21,694 nucleotides of DNA, taken from positions 1-21,694 of the IMG/VR virus record IMGVR_UViG_3300021961_000726. One strand, 5' to 3'. Positions 6,773-13,111 of the stretch are shown here, one piece after another (positions within the stretch are counted from its first letter, which is position 1; each line of letters starts with the position of its first letter). The position numbers were made by a program, and so were the translations under genes. The notes below the pieces were generated by a model. The model saw nothing but the letters and a program-made list of their open reading frames with translations, searched no databases and was not told the DNA's origin. This DNA comes from a virus.

Positions 6773-7672
6773 CTACCAATTTTTATTAAGATTAAAGTTT
6801 GCTTTACTAAAAGTCAGTCGGTCTACGAGTTTGTAGGGATTATCAGAAACAGTTACGAAACCTTCATGTTGTGCAGGTTCCCCATCGATGTAACATTCAA
6901 CTGTTCCATTAACGATAATCGCATCGAGTAGACGCTGTTTCAGTTGGAAGATTTTATGCCACACCTTAAAGGTAGACACATTAACCTCTTCCTTATATTT
7001 ATCAGGTAACGAATTGTACATAACGGCAGCACTAGGTATCTCACCACTTCGAATGAAACTATTGATATGCTTTTTCAGTTCTGCAGAATGTGCAACCTTA
7101 CAGAAGGGAATCATTGCAACAATCTCTGCAGCAAGTTTCCACCCAAACCAATAACCAATATAGGCATCATTCGTATTTACAAAGTACACATCATTAGTGG
7201 ACTTCATCTTAACACCAAGTTTTGCCTCGGCATCAGGAGAAACTCTGCTATAACAAGTATGAGGAGCAAGAATTATTTCTTGAGTAATCTCGTGGGCAAA
7301 GTGATACTCCACAGTATTAGGATGAAAAACATTGCCCCCACCGACACCGATCCAATCAGCTTGGACAATACCACTGATGCGAGGAAGATAGCGATAACAT
7401 AACCTAAGAATATCAGCAACATTACCTTTGTGATTCTTAGCAATGTCTTCATAGGAATAGTTAATCAGAACTTTCTTCTTATTAAAAACAGACTTGGTGC
7501 CAACGAAGAACTTACCATTCTCAGGATTAGTTCCAAAAACAATAGCAGGAGCACCGTCATACTTAATACTGATGTTCCACTTTGCTGTCATTGCTTCCTT
7601 GATAGCAGCAAGTGCTACGCGACGACCATCGAAGATGGAGTCCTCCAGATGCTCAAGGTGTTTGTTCGGCAT
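6773..7672 (-). CDS. Ligase-like covalent nucleotidyltransferase-fold protein (DUF6267-like)
   Basis: A 299-residue protein. ISIKYDGAPAIVFG at about 34-47 contains K37-Y-D-G40, the lysine-nucleotidylation motif I of ATP-dependent DNA/RNA ligases and capping enzymes. FFVGTKSVFNKK (55-66) follows as expected in this family. VQADWIGVG (103-111) sits where ligase motif III lies, EGFV (270-273) matches motif IV, and YKLVDRLTFSKANF (280-293) is motif V-like. The opening HLEHLEDSIFDG and the KYDGAPA segment match what I remember of DUF6267 in T4-like phages. Activity is unproven; ligase, end-sealing or another NMP-transfer role are all open. GAGGATGA precedes the ATG, and an extended -10 promoter lies upstream. 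It is followed directly by the HIGH-type nucleotidyltransferase. Confidence 0.82.
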   Translation of the reverse strand: MPNKHLEHLEDSIFDGRRVALAAIKEAMTAKWNISIKYDGAPAIVFGTNPENGKFFVGTKSVFNKKKVLINYSYEDIAKNHKGNVADILRLCYRYLPRISGIVQADWIGVGGGNVFHPNTVEYHFAHEITQEIILAPHTCYSRVSPDAEAKLGVKMKSTNDVYFVNTNDAYIGYWFGWKLAAEIVAMIPFCKVAHSAELKKHINSFIRSGEIPSAAVMYNSLPDKYKEEVNVSTFKVWHKIFQLKQRLLDAIIVNGTVECYIDGEPAQHEGFVTVSDNPYKLVDRLTFSKANFNLNKNW

Positions 7673-7693
7673 TCATCCTCTGTCTATAAGACT

Positions 7694-7702
7694 ATTATAG
7701 CA
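7694..7702 (-). promoter_or_regulatory. Extended -10 promoter TGCTATAAT
   Basis: Minus-strand TGC followed by a perfect TATAAT gives an extended -10 element (TGnTATAAT), which host sigma70-type polymerase can use without a good -35. A clear -35 is not visible 17 bases upstream. It begins directly after the terminator hairpin at 7707-7727 and would start RNA near 7687, about 15 bases before the ligase-like gene. Confidence 0.55.
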
Positions 7703-7727
7703 GAAAGGGGGTCCGCTTAGGACCCCC
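7701..7727 (-). terminator. Intrinsic terminator after the nuclease-like gene
   Basis: Minus strand: GGGGGTCC, loop TAAGC, GGACCCCC, then TTTCT. The stem has 8 perfect pairs, but the T-tract is short, so termination may be incomplete. It lies 12 bases past the stop of the nuclease-like gene and abuts the promoter for the next unit. Confidence 0.8.
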
Positions 7728-7738
7728 TGTGTGCCAGT

Positions 7739-8875
7739 TTAAATACTGAACATTCCCGCCTGTGCCTCCAAGTAATGTCTTGGATAGAATTTATAAACTT
7801 TCTTTCCACCAGATGTTCCACTAGCCACCTCAAGTTTATATCTAATCTGCATAATAAAATATTCTTTACCTTTCATCTTTTTACCATTTTCATCTGCCAA
7901 ATAGATTTCAATCTTAGGGTCACCAGTTTTTTTCATTTCTACAGAAAATCTATGCCCCAGTAATACATTTCTAAATGCTCTGTCTGCTACTCTTGTTTTA
8001 ACTCTTCCACTACCAGCAAACTTAACCAGTTCAGTTCTAACATTTCTTGAGAGACCATAGATGATGTAATCAGCAAACTTTCTTTTTACATCAGTCTCCC
8101 CTTCAGCATTTAATCCTTCTTCTAAAATTTCCTTCGCTTTATTATAAACTACTCTTGCAGCAGCTTTTAGATTATCTCCTCCACCAGTATTTTGAGCATC
8201 TTGTCTGCTAGTATATTTTTTAGTATAAACTTCTACGTCAAAAAAGTCATTAAGCTTTTTATCATACGCTTTTTTAGATGCACTAACGTTTATTCCCATT
8301 TCTGAGAAGATGTTATCAAATTTATCAAATCCTAAACCAGAGACTTGGTGAAATTGTTCACCACCAGTAACTTTTAAAGAATAATCGACATTCCTAAATT
8401 TTCTATCGGGATGCATGGGAGAATGCACTTCAATCTTTACATCTGCCTTTGTTCCTTTTTGGTCTTCTGTTCCTGCAGCAGTTACTTTAATTTCGTCTTG
8501 ACGATTATTAATAGATAACCCTCTTGCCTGTGCATTAAGTCGTGAATGGGAGTTAGCAAATCTTACTGCACCATCACGCAAATCCGATACTTTTCCCCAG
8601 TTAGTTCTTACTTTTAAAAAGTCACTTGCTTTTTTTGGAATAGAAACACTAACAGTAACGGTATCAATCACCGCACTACCAACATCATTTACATTCTTCT
8701 TATATCCATCTTTCATCATTTCTCGCAAAACAGTATTGACATCAGATGCAGTTACTCTTGGAAGAGTTTTAGCACTTCTTTCTTTTGCCCTCTTTACAAA
8801 TCTTGCTGCTACAGCAGCAGCGAAAAATGCTTCAAACAAATCTCCTCTGTTAGCATCAATCTTCTCTGCTGCCAT
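7739..8875 (-). CDS. PD-(D/E)XK nuclease-like protein
   Basis: A 378-residue protein not recognised by name. Several features suggest a restriction-endonuclease-like fold: an N-terminal helix with a conserved-looking Glu (GDLFEAFFAAAVAARF, E15), an Asp in a strand at D145 (KADVKIEV), and about 20 residues later a strand ending S-L-K168 (VDYSLKVTGGEQF) followed by Gln-rich QFHQVSG. Many PD-(D/E)XK nucleases have this D...(D/E/S)xK layout with a Gln/His segment after it. The central metal-binding position is Ser rather than Asp/Glu, as in some S-x-K variants, so activity is uncertain. The remaining 190 residues are Lys-rich and mixed alpha/beta. Its ATG follows the upstream stop by one base. 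A terminator follows. Fold assignment is inference from motif spacing only. Confidence 0.8.
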   Translation of the reverse strand: MAAEKIDANRGDLFEAFFAAAVAARFVKRAKERSAKTLPRVTASDVNTVLREMMKDGYKKNVNDVGSAVIDTVTVSVSIPKKASDFLKVRTNWGKVSDLRDGAVRFANSHSRLNAQARGLSINNRQDEIKVTAAGTEDQKGTKADVKIEVHSPMHPDRKFRNVDYSLKVTGGEQFHQVSGLGFDKFDNIFSEMGINVSASKKAYDKKLNDFFDVEVYTKKYTSRQDAQNTGGGDNLKAAARVVYNKAKEILEEGLNAEGETDVKRKFADYIIYGLSRNVRTELVKFAGSGRVKTRVADRAFRNVLLGHRFSVEMKKTGDPKIEIYLADENGKKMKGKEYFIMQIRYKLEVASGTSGGKKVYKFYPRHYLEAQAGMFSI

Positions 8876-8876
8876 C

Positions 8877-9083
8877 TTACTCTATAGGATCGTCAAGACT
8901 ATTTAGATAATCCTTTTCATTCTGGTAGACTGTTTTCTGTCCTGACCATATCTGATACCCCTCAACAACATCAGGGATTAACCATTGGTCCACCCTATAG
9001 CAATACTTCCAGTTGGCAGGCTGAACACAGTTCAACACAACCACCTGGAAGAATGCTACTAGATGTATCCAGAGACTATACAT
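8877..9083 (-). CDS. Small membrane protein, unknown function
   Basis: A 68-residue protein starting at ATG 9083, which overlaps the 3' end of the oxygenase gene by 8 bases; a longer open frame upstream is only an alternate reading of that gene. Residues 2-20 (YSLWIHLVAFFQVVVLNCV) form a single hydrophobic segment that could be a membrane anchor or signal. The rest is polar and Trp/Tyr-rich (WKYCYRVDQWLIPDVVEGYQ). Three Cys are present. I cannot assign a function. The following nuclease-like gene begins one base after its stop, so the two are almost certainly co-translated. Confidence 0.7.
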   Translation of the reverse strand: MYSLWIHLVAFFQVVVLNCVQPANWKYCYRVDQWLIPDVVEGYQIWSGQKTVYQNEKDYLNSLDDPIE

Positions 9084-9630
9084 AATTAAACCATCCAGTA
9101 GCAATATATTTTGTTTGTGTCTTACTGATAACTCCTTTGTGCATGTGTGTCCATGCTGCAGGAAATAACACAATTGTTCCAGTTTTTGCTGGTACAATTG
9201 TATTTTGATATGGATAGCATGTACCCCCTTCGTCAGTTACAGTATTCAAATACAAAGTCCATACTAGCATACGAGCATACTGATAATCACTAATTCCTCC
9301 TTGCTCACAATGAACTGATGGATATCCTTCTCCTGGAAAGTATCTTTGTAAATTATAAGCAGAGTAAATTGACCATTTATCAAGGTTGTCGAGGAGATAG
9401 TATTTTTGTTTGTATCTAGTAACACATTCTGATAATGCTGGCAATATTAAATTTGTTACATCATCATTATTACGGATATCCATATGGATATCCGTAGATA
9501 TTTTTTCACCAAATTCAGACTTTCCTTTAATGTATAATTTATTATTTTTATCAAACCAAGAAATAATAAATTTGCAATCAGAGTCAGTTAATGAATCTGG
9601 ATATTCTTCTATAAAATTATACGTCACCAT
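9076..9630 (-). CDS. 2-oxoglutarate/Fe(II)-dependent oxygenase (HxE variant)
   Basis: A 184-residue prolyl-4-hydroxylase-type oxygenase, which would oxidise a protein or small substrate using 2-oxoglutarate and O2. Iron ligands can be placed: YPSVHCEQGG gives H107-x-E109 (Glu instead of the usual Asp), and WTHMHKGV gives the distal His (H162 or H164). The 2-oxoglutarate-binding basic residue is Lys in TKYIATGWF (K174). GTIVLFPAAW is the typical strand before the distal His. I start it at ATG 9630 (MVTYNFIEEY), where it overlaps mazG by 14 bases; the longer open frame adds residues read out of frame from mazG. It is one of three such enzymes in the window. The substrate is unknown. Confidence 0.87.
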   Translation of the reverse strand: MVTYNFIEEYPDSLTDSDCKFIISWFDKNNKLYIKGKSEFGEKISTDIHMDIRNNDDVTNLILPALSECVTRYKQKYYLLDNLDKWSIYSAYNLQRYFPGEGYPSVHCEQGGISDYQYARMLVWTLYLNTVTDEGGTCYPYQNTIVPAKTGTIVLFPAAWTHMHKGVISKTQTKYIATGWFNYV

Positions 9631-10018
9631 CCTGTCGATTCTCAGAATAGTGAACATCAAACTCACCACCAGGATAACGGGACACAAGTTTGTCCACGTT
9701 CATTTCAATAACTTCCTCAAGGGAAACACCGAGACCAATACATGCTTGGGCAACATACCACATGATGTCACCTAATTCACGCTTAAGGTGAAACAGGTTT
9801 TCTTCATTCACGGGTTTACCTTGGAAAATAATCTTCTTCACAACTTCGGTGAACTCACCTGCCTCAGCAGACATTCCTACAGCAGCAGTAAGCAGTCGCT
9901 GGGTAGGAAATCCTTCCCTTTCCAGTTGGAAGAGACGGGCGGTAAAATGAGAATAGTCCTGACTTTCTTTCGACGTGACGGCATCGACGAATTCAACATA
10001 CTTCTTAGGGTCAATCAT
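9617..10018 (-). CDS. mazG: MazG-type nucleotide pyrophosphohydrolase
   Basis: A 133-residue single-domain MazG protein. Members hydrolyse nucleoside triphosphates to monophosphates and pyrophosphate; host MazG has been linked to ppGpp levels and growth state, while cyanophage MazG has been reported to prefer dNTPs such as dGTP and dCTP. The metal-binding pattern is intact: AEAGEFTEV supplies E52-x-x-E55, and KRELGDIMWY supplies E81-x-x-D84, in two helices. The ATG overlaps the end of the helicase gene by 8 bases and the oxygenase gene overlaps its 3' end, so it is embedded in the replication operon. A role in recycling host nucleotides or altering host physiology would fit this position. Family assignment is strong. 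Confidence 0.92.
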   Translation of the reverse strand: MIDPKKYVEFVDAVTSKESQDYSHFTARLFQLEREGFPTQRLLTAAVGMSAEAGEFTEVVKKIIFQGKPVNEENLFHLKRELGDIMWYVAQACIGLGVSLEEVIEMNVDKLVSRYPGGEFDVHYSENRQDGDV

Positions 10019-11396
10019 ACTTTAAGTCTTGGAATGTTTTCTTTGCTGTAAACTTTTTAACTAAATCGATTTGCTGTTCTTGAGAACCTTGACCAGAATC
10101 AACTAGGTCTTCTTGAGCAGAATCCTCTACATCATACAACCTCATCTTCGACCTGTCAATACCTACACAGAATCTTTTGTTAGAGGCAATATCATTATAT
10201 CGGTTCTTGAGTTGCTTGACCATGATTTGATTCATGCCCTCAAGCTCCTCCGTGCTAATAAGGGCAAACATAAGATCAGCAGTAGCAGGGAGACCAAAGG
10301 ATTCACTAGTGTCAGTAAGGTCAACATCAGTGCTACCGTAACCTGAACGAGTGGTCTGCGTAGCACTGATAATAGGAACATTACACTCCACAGCAAGACC
10401 CCGAAGTTCTTCTGCGATTGCCTTGACATAGGTGTAGGAGTTGACAATGCTGCCTTTATATCTCTGGGAAGCACAGATATTAAGGTAATCCACAAAGATA
10501 ATATCGGGTCGAATAGACCGCTTAAGAGCAAGATCGCTAATAAGAGACTTAAAGTGTCCGACATGAGCAGAGGCAGTTGGGTACTCTTTAATAATTAGCT
10601 TACCTTGAGTCTTCTTAGAAAGGTTCGCAATCTTTTTGTCAAACATCAACTTAGGCAAATCACCTAGTTGTTGGATTGGAACGTTGAGAAGATTCGCATC
10701 AATGCGCTCTGCGATCTTCTCCTCCGCCATTTCCAATGTGATATAAAGGACGTTCTTACCCTGGAGGAGGGTAGCGGCAGCACAGTGGCACATAAACAAA
10801 GATTTGCCCACCCCAGTGCCAGCGAGTGCGATATTGAGAGTCTTGTTAGGGAGACCGCCCTTCGTAATCTTATTGAAGAACGAAAGGTCAAACGGGATTT
10901 TATCTTCTTTGCGATGGTAGAAATCATAGCGTGATTCTGCGTCCGAAACATAATCGTGTCCTACGTGTTGGTCGAATGATACTCCGAGTGCCTCAGAAAG
11001 AATCTGTGGAATGGCACCTTTATCACGTTTGGAATCCTGTCCATCAGCAATCTTGACACTCTCCATAAGCGATAGGTAGATTGCACGCTCTTGACACCAC
11101 TTTTCCGTAGAATCAACGAGCCAGTCAAAGTCTGCGGTATCATTGGAAAGGACATTTAGGACTCCGATAATCTCTTTAAATTGTTCTTCAGTAAGGTCAG
11201 TTCGTTCCTGACACTCAATGCCAATAGCATTTAGCGAAGGCATTGCATCATACTGACTTACATACTCATGTATTTCGAGAAAGATAATCTTGTGCTCTCT
11301 TGCAGTAAAGTAATCAGACTTCAAAAAAGGAAGAACCTTACGAGTATACTTCTCATTATAAATGAGGTTACTGAGAATGGTTACTTCTAGGTTCAT
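10011..11396 (-). CDS. gp41: Replicative DNA helicase (gp41, DnaB-like)
   Basis: A 461-residue hexameric replicative helicase that unwinds the fork 5' to 3' on the lagging strand and recruits primase gp61. The N-terminal 150 residues are the helical primase-interacting domain. The RecA-like core has Walker A GTGVGKS at 193-199, the catalytic Glu in ITLEMAE (E222), and Walker B-like PDIIFVDYLNIC. Downstream, PIISATQTTRSGY matches the family's conserved Gln motif and KNRYNDI the arginine-finger region. The start at ATG 11396 overlaps the oxygenase stop as ATGA; the longer open frame is a shadow. Length is close to T4 gp41. The C-terminal tail is acidic and Gln-rich. No odd residues were seen. 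Confidence 0.95.
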   Translation of the reverse strand: MNLEVTILSNLIYNEKYTRKVLPFLKSDYFTAREHKIIFLEIHEYVSQYDAMPSLNAIGIECQERTDLTEEQFKEIIGVLNVLSNDTADFDWLVDSTEKWCQERAIYLSLMESVKIADGQDSKRDKGAIPQILSEALGVSFDQHVGHDYVSDAESRYDFYHRKEDKIPFDLSFFNKITKGGLPNKTLNIALAGTGVGKSLFMCHCAAATLLQGKNVLYITLEMAEEKIAERIDANLLNVPIQQLGDLPKLMFDKKIANLSKKTQGKLIIKEYPTASAHVGHFKSLISDLALKRSIRPDIIFVDYLNICASQRYKGSIVNSYTYVKAIAEELRGLAVECNVPIISATQTTRSGYGSTDVDLTDTSESFGLPATADLMFALISTEELEGMNQIMVKQLKNRYNDIASNKRFCVGIDRSKMRLYDVEDSAQEDLVDSGQGSQEQQIDLVKKFTAKKTFQDLKYD

Positions 11397-11959
11397 ACGT
11401 AGTGCAGGTAAGTTCCGACGATGTACTTTTTGGATGTTAATGGTGGTAATCCAGCATGTCTCCACTGCCAGGTAGCAGGGAACAGAAGTATTCTACCACA
11501 CTTTGGCGACACTGAATGGGTAAGTTTAGGAAAATTTGTTTCCCCACCAACCTCTACATCATTAAGATATAAAAAACAAACTAGAAATCTGCGAGCAGAG
11601 TTGTAGTTTCCAACATCAACATGGTCTTTGAATTGGTCGTAATCATTATTGTTGTACATCTTGATACGAAATTCTTCAAAAGCATACTTTGAAGGAAAAT
11701 CTGGACCTAAGTCCAAATCTTTCATATACAATTCAATAGCATCAATAAAAGAGTTTTGTAGTTTTGCTTGGATAGACATCCAAACTTTATCATTTTCCAA
11801 ATATTTTTTGGAAATATTCAACTCACTAAAAGAAGGTCTTTGTTCCCTATCGAAATATTCGAAGTCGGAGGAGTTGAAAGATTCAATTACAGTTTTACAA
11901 AAACCTTCTTCTAAGACACCATCATATACTCGAATAAAATCTTTAAGTTCAGTTCCCAT
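11393..11959 (-). CDS. 2-oxoglutarate/Fe(II)-dependent oxygenase (HxD type)
   Basis: A 188-residue oxygenase of the prolyl hydroxylase group. [10 protein letters not shown] gives H113-x-D115, [12 protein letters not shown] and VGGETNFP form the double-stranded helix core, [16 protein letters not shown] carries the distal His H168, and [12 protein letters not shown] places Lys177/178 as the 2-oxoglutarate contact. I start at ATG 11959 ([14 protein letters not shown]), preceded by AAAGGAG at good spacing; the frame upstream of it is read from uvsX. It overlaps uvsX by 11 bases and helicase as ATGA, so it is made together with the replication proteins. Substrate unknown; possible targets are a phage or host replication, ribosomal or DNA-bound component. 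Confidence 0.88.
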   Translation of the reverse strand: MGTELKDFIRVYDGVLEEGFCKTVIESFNSSDFEYFDREQRPSFSELNISKKYLENDKVWMSIQAKLQNSFIDAIELYMKDLDLGPDFPSKYAFEEFRIKMYNNNDYDQFKDHVDVGNYNSARRFLVCFLYLNDVEVGGETNFPKLTHSVSPKCGRILLFPATWQWRHAGLPPLTSKKYIVGTYLHYV

Positions 11960-12959
11960 AACGAAACTCCTTTGCTGCTGCTTCATCAAGTGCCTGCATT
12001 ATTTCGGGCGTGAAGTATTTCTCGGGATCAGCGAGAATAGACTTAGGATAAACAGCAGATTCACCAATGACGATACGATTGCCCCGCTTCTCGAATACTC
12101 CGTACTTTTCACCCAGCTCCAGTAGTCCATAATACTTGTCCAGTCCACGGTCGTAATAAAGACGTGTTTCAACTTGAGAGTTCTCCTTAGTAAGACGAGA
12201 CTTTGCTGCTTTACACTTAATGATATTACCTACAACCTCAGTACCATCCTTCTCCTTCTTCTTAGACAGATAGATGATAGTAGATGCTGCATACTTCAGA
12301 CCAGAACCTCCGCCCATTTCCTTGGTGGGAATATAGGCACCAACAACATCATAGGTATGATTGGTCACGAGCAGAGGAACATTTGCCTTGCCCAGTTTCA
12401 GAGTCAGCACTCGGAAGATAGACTTCACAACCTGAGCACGAGTCATGTCACGAGTCTCTTTACCTGCCTCAGAGTCTTCAATCTCCTTAGAGGTGGACAG
12501 CATACCCAGAGAGTCAAGAACAAACATCATGGGTTGACGTTGCTCAGGTTTCTGTTCTAGATACTTGTCGAGAATCTTGATTGCTTGAGTACGAAACTCT
12601 TGCACAGTTGTAACAGGAACAATCATCATGCGCTGAGAATCGATACCTCGGTCCTCAATCATTTGACGAGAGATAGCAGACTCCGACTCAAAGTAGATTA
12701 CCCCAGCATTGGGGTCAGACTCAAGAAAATGCTGGACAATCCCAAGGCAAAAGAAAGTCTTGCCAGTAGAAGACTCACCAGCGATAGCAGTGATTTTGTT
12801 TGAGGGGACTCCACCGTAGATTGAACCGCTAACCAGAGCATTGAAAATGTAACTACCAGTATCAATGAAGCCAGAAGTATCTCCTGCTGAGACACCATCA
12901 CTAACAAGTCCTGCATATTCATTACCAATTTCCTTTACTATGTCTTGCAGAAAATTCAC
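11949..12959 (-). CDS. uvsX: RecA-like recombination protein UvsX
   Basis: A 336-residue strand-exchange protein that drives recombination-dependent replication and repair in T4-like phages. Walker A is GESSTGKT at 61-68, Walker B is [10 protein letters not shown] at 144-153, and the ATP-sensing segment [11 protein letters not shown] follows. The order matches T4 UvsX and is somewhat shorter than T4's. Initiation is at GTG 12959, not ATG: GGAGG lies 8 bases before it and the GTG overlaps the upstream stop as GTGA. It sits between gp43 and gp41 as part of the core replication cluster. Confident family call. Confidence 0.95.
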   Translation of the reverse strand: MNFLQDIVKEIGNEYAGLVSDGVSAGDTSGFIDTGSYIFNALVSGSIYGGVPSNKITAIAGESSTGKTFFCLGIVQHFLESDPNAGVIYFESESAISRQMIEDRGIDSQRMMIVPVTTVQEFRTQAIKILDKYLEQKPEQRQPMMFVLDSLGMLSTSKEIEDSEAGKETRDMTRAQVVKSIFRVLTLKLGKANVPLLVTNHTYDVVGAYIPTKEMGGGSGLKYAASTIIYLSKKKEKDGTEVVGNIIKCKAAKSRLTKENSQVETRLYYDRGLDKYYGLLELGEKYGVFEKRGNRIVIGESAVYPKSILADPEKYFTPEIMQALDEAAAKEFRYGN

Positions 12960-13111
12960 TCTTTGACCTCCAATAATGTTGTAATGTAATTAGAACGTTT
13001 CATGGCACGTTCAAACCATTGTGCTTCTTTCATGTCTTCAAAGATTTTCTCTTCTCTGGGAGAAAATCCAAATGCATTTTGATACGAAACAATGAACTTT
13101 ACTTTATTCAT
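12956..13111 (-). CDS. Small protein between gp43 and uvsX, unknown function
   Basis: A 51-residue protein, [20 protein letters not shown] at its start, then a charged helical half ([20 protein letters not shown]) ending in TTLLEVKE. I start it at ATG 13111, which overlaps the polymerase stop as ATGA and has GGAG upstream; an earlier start in the same frame would lie inside the polymerase gene. Its stop overlaps the UvsX start as GTGA. The perfect coupling on both sides argues that it is real despite its size. No recognised domain. It may be an accessory to the replication proteins made with it, but this is only position-based. Confidence 0.78.
   Translation of the reverse strand: MNKVKFIVSYQNAFGFSPREEKIFEDMKEAQWFERAMKRSNYITTLLEVKE

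Noticed and set aside
11397-11465. N-terminal extension of gp41
   Set aside because: The extension is read out of frame from the oxygenase gene; the ATGA overlap at 11393-11396 gives the normal helicase N-terminus.
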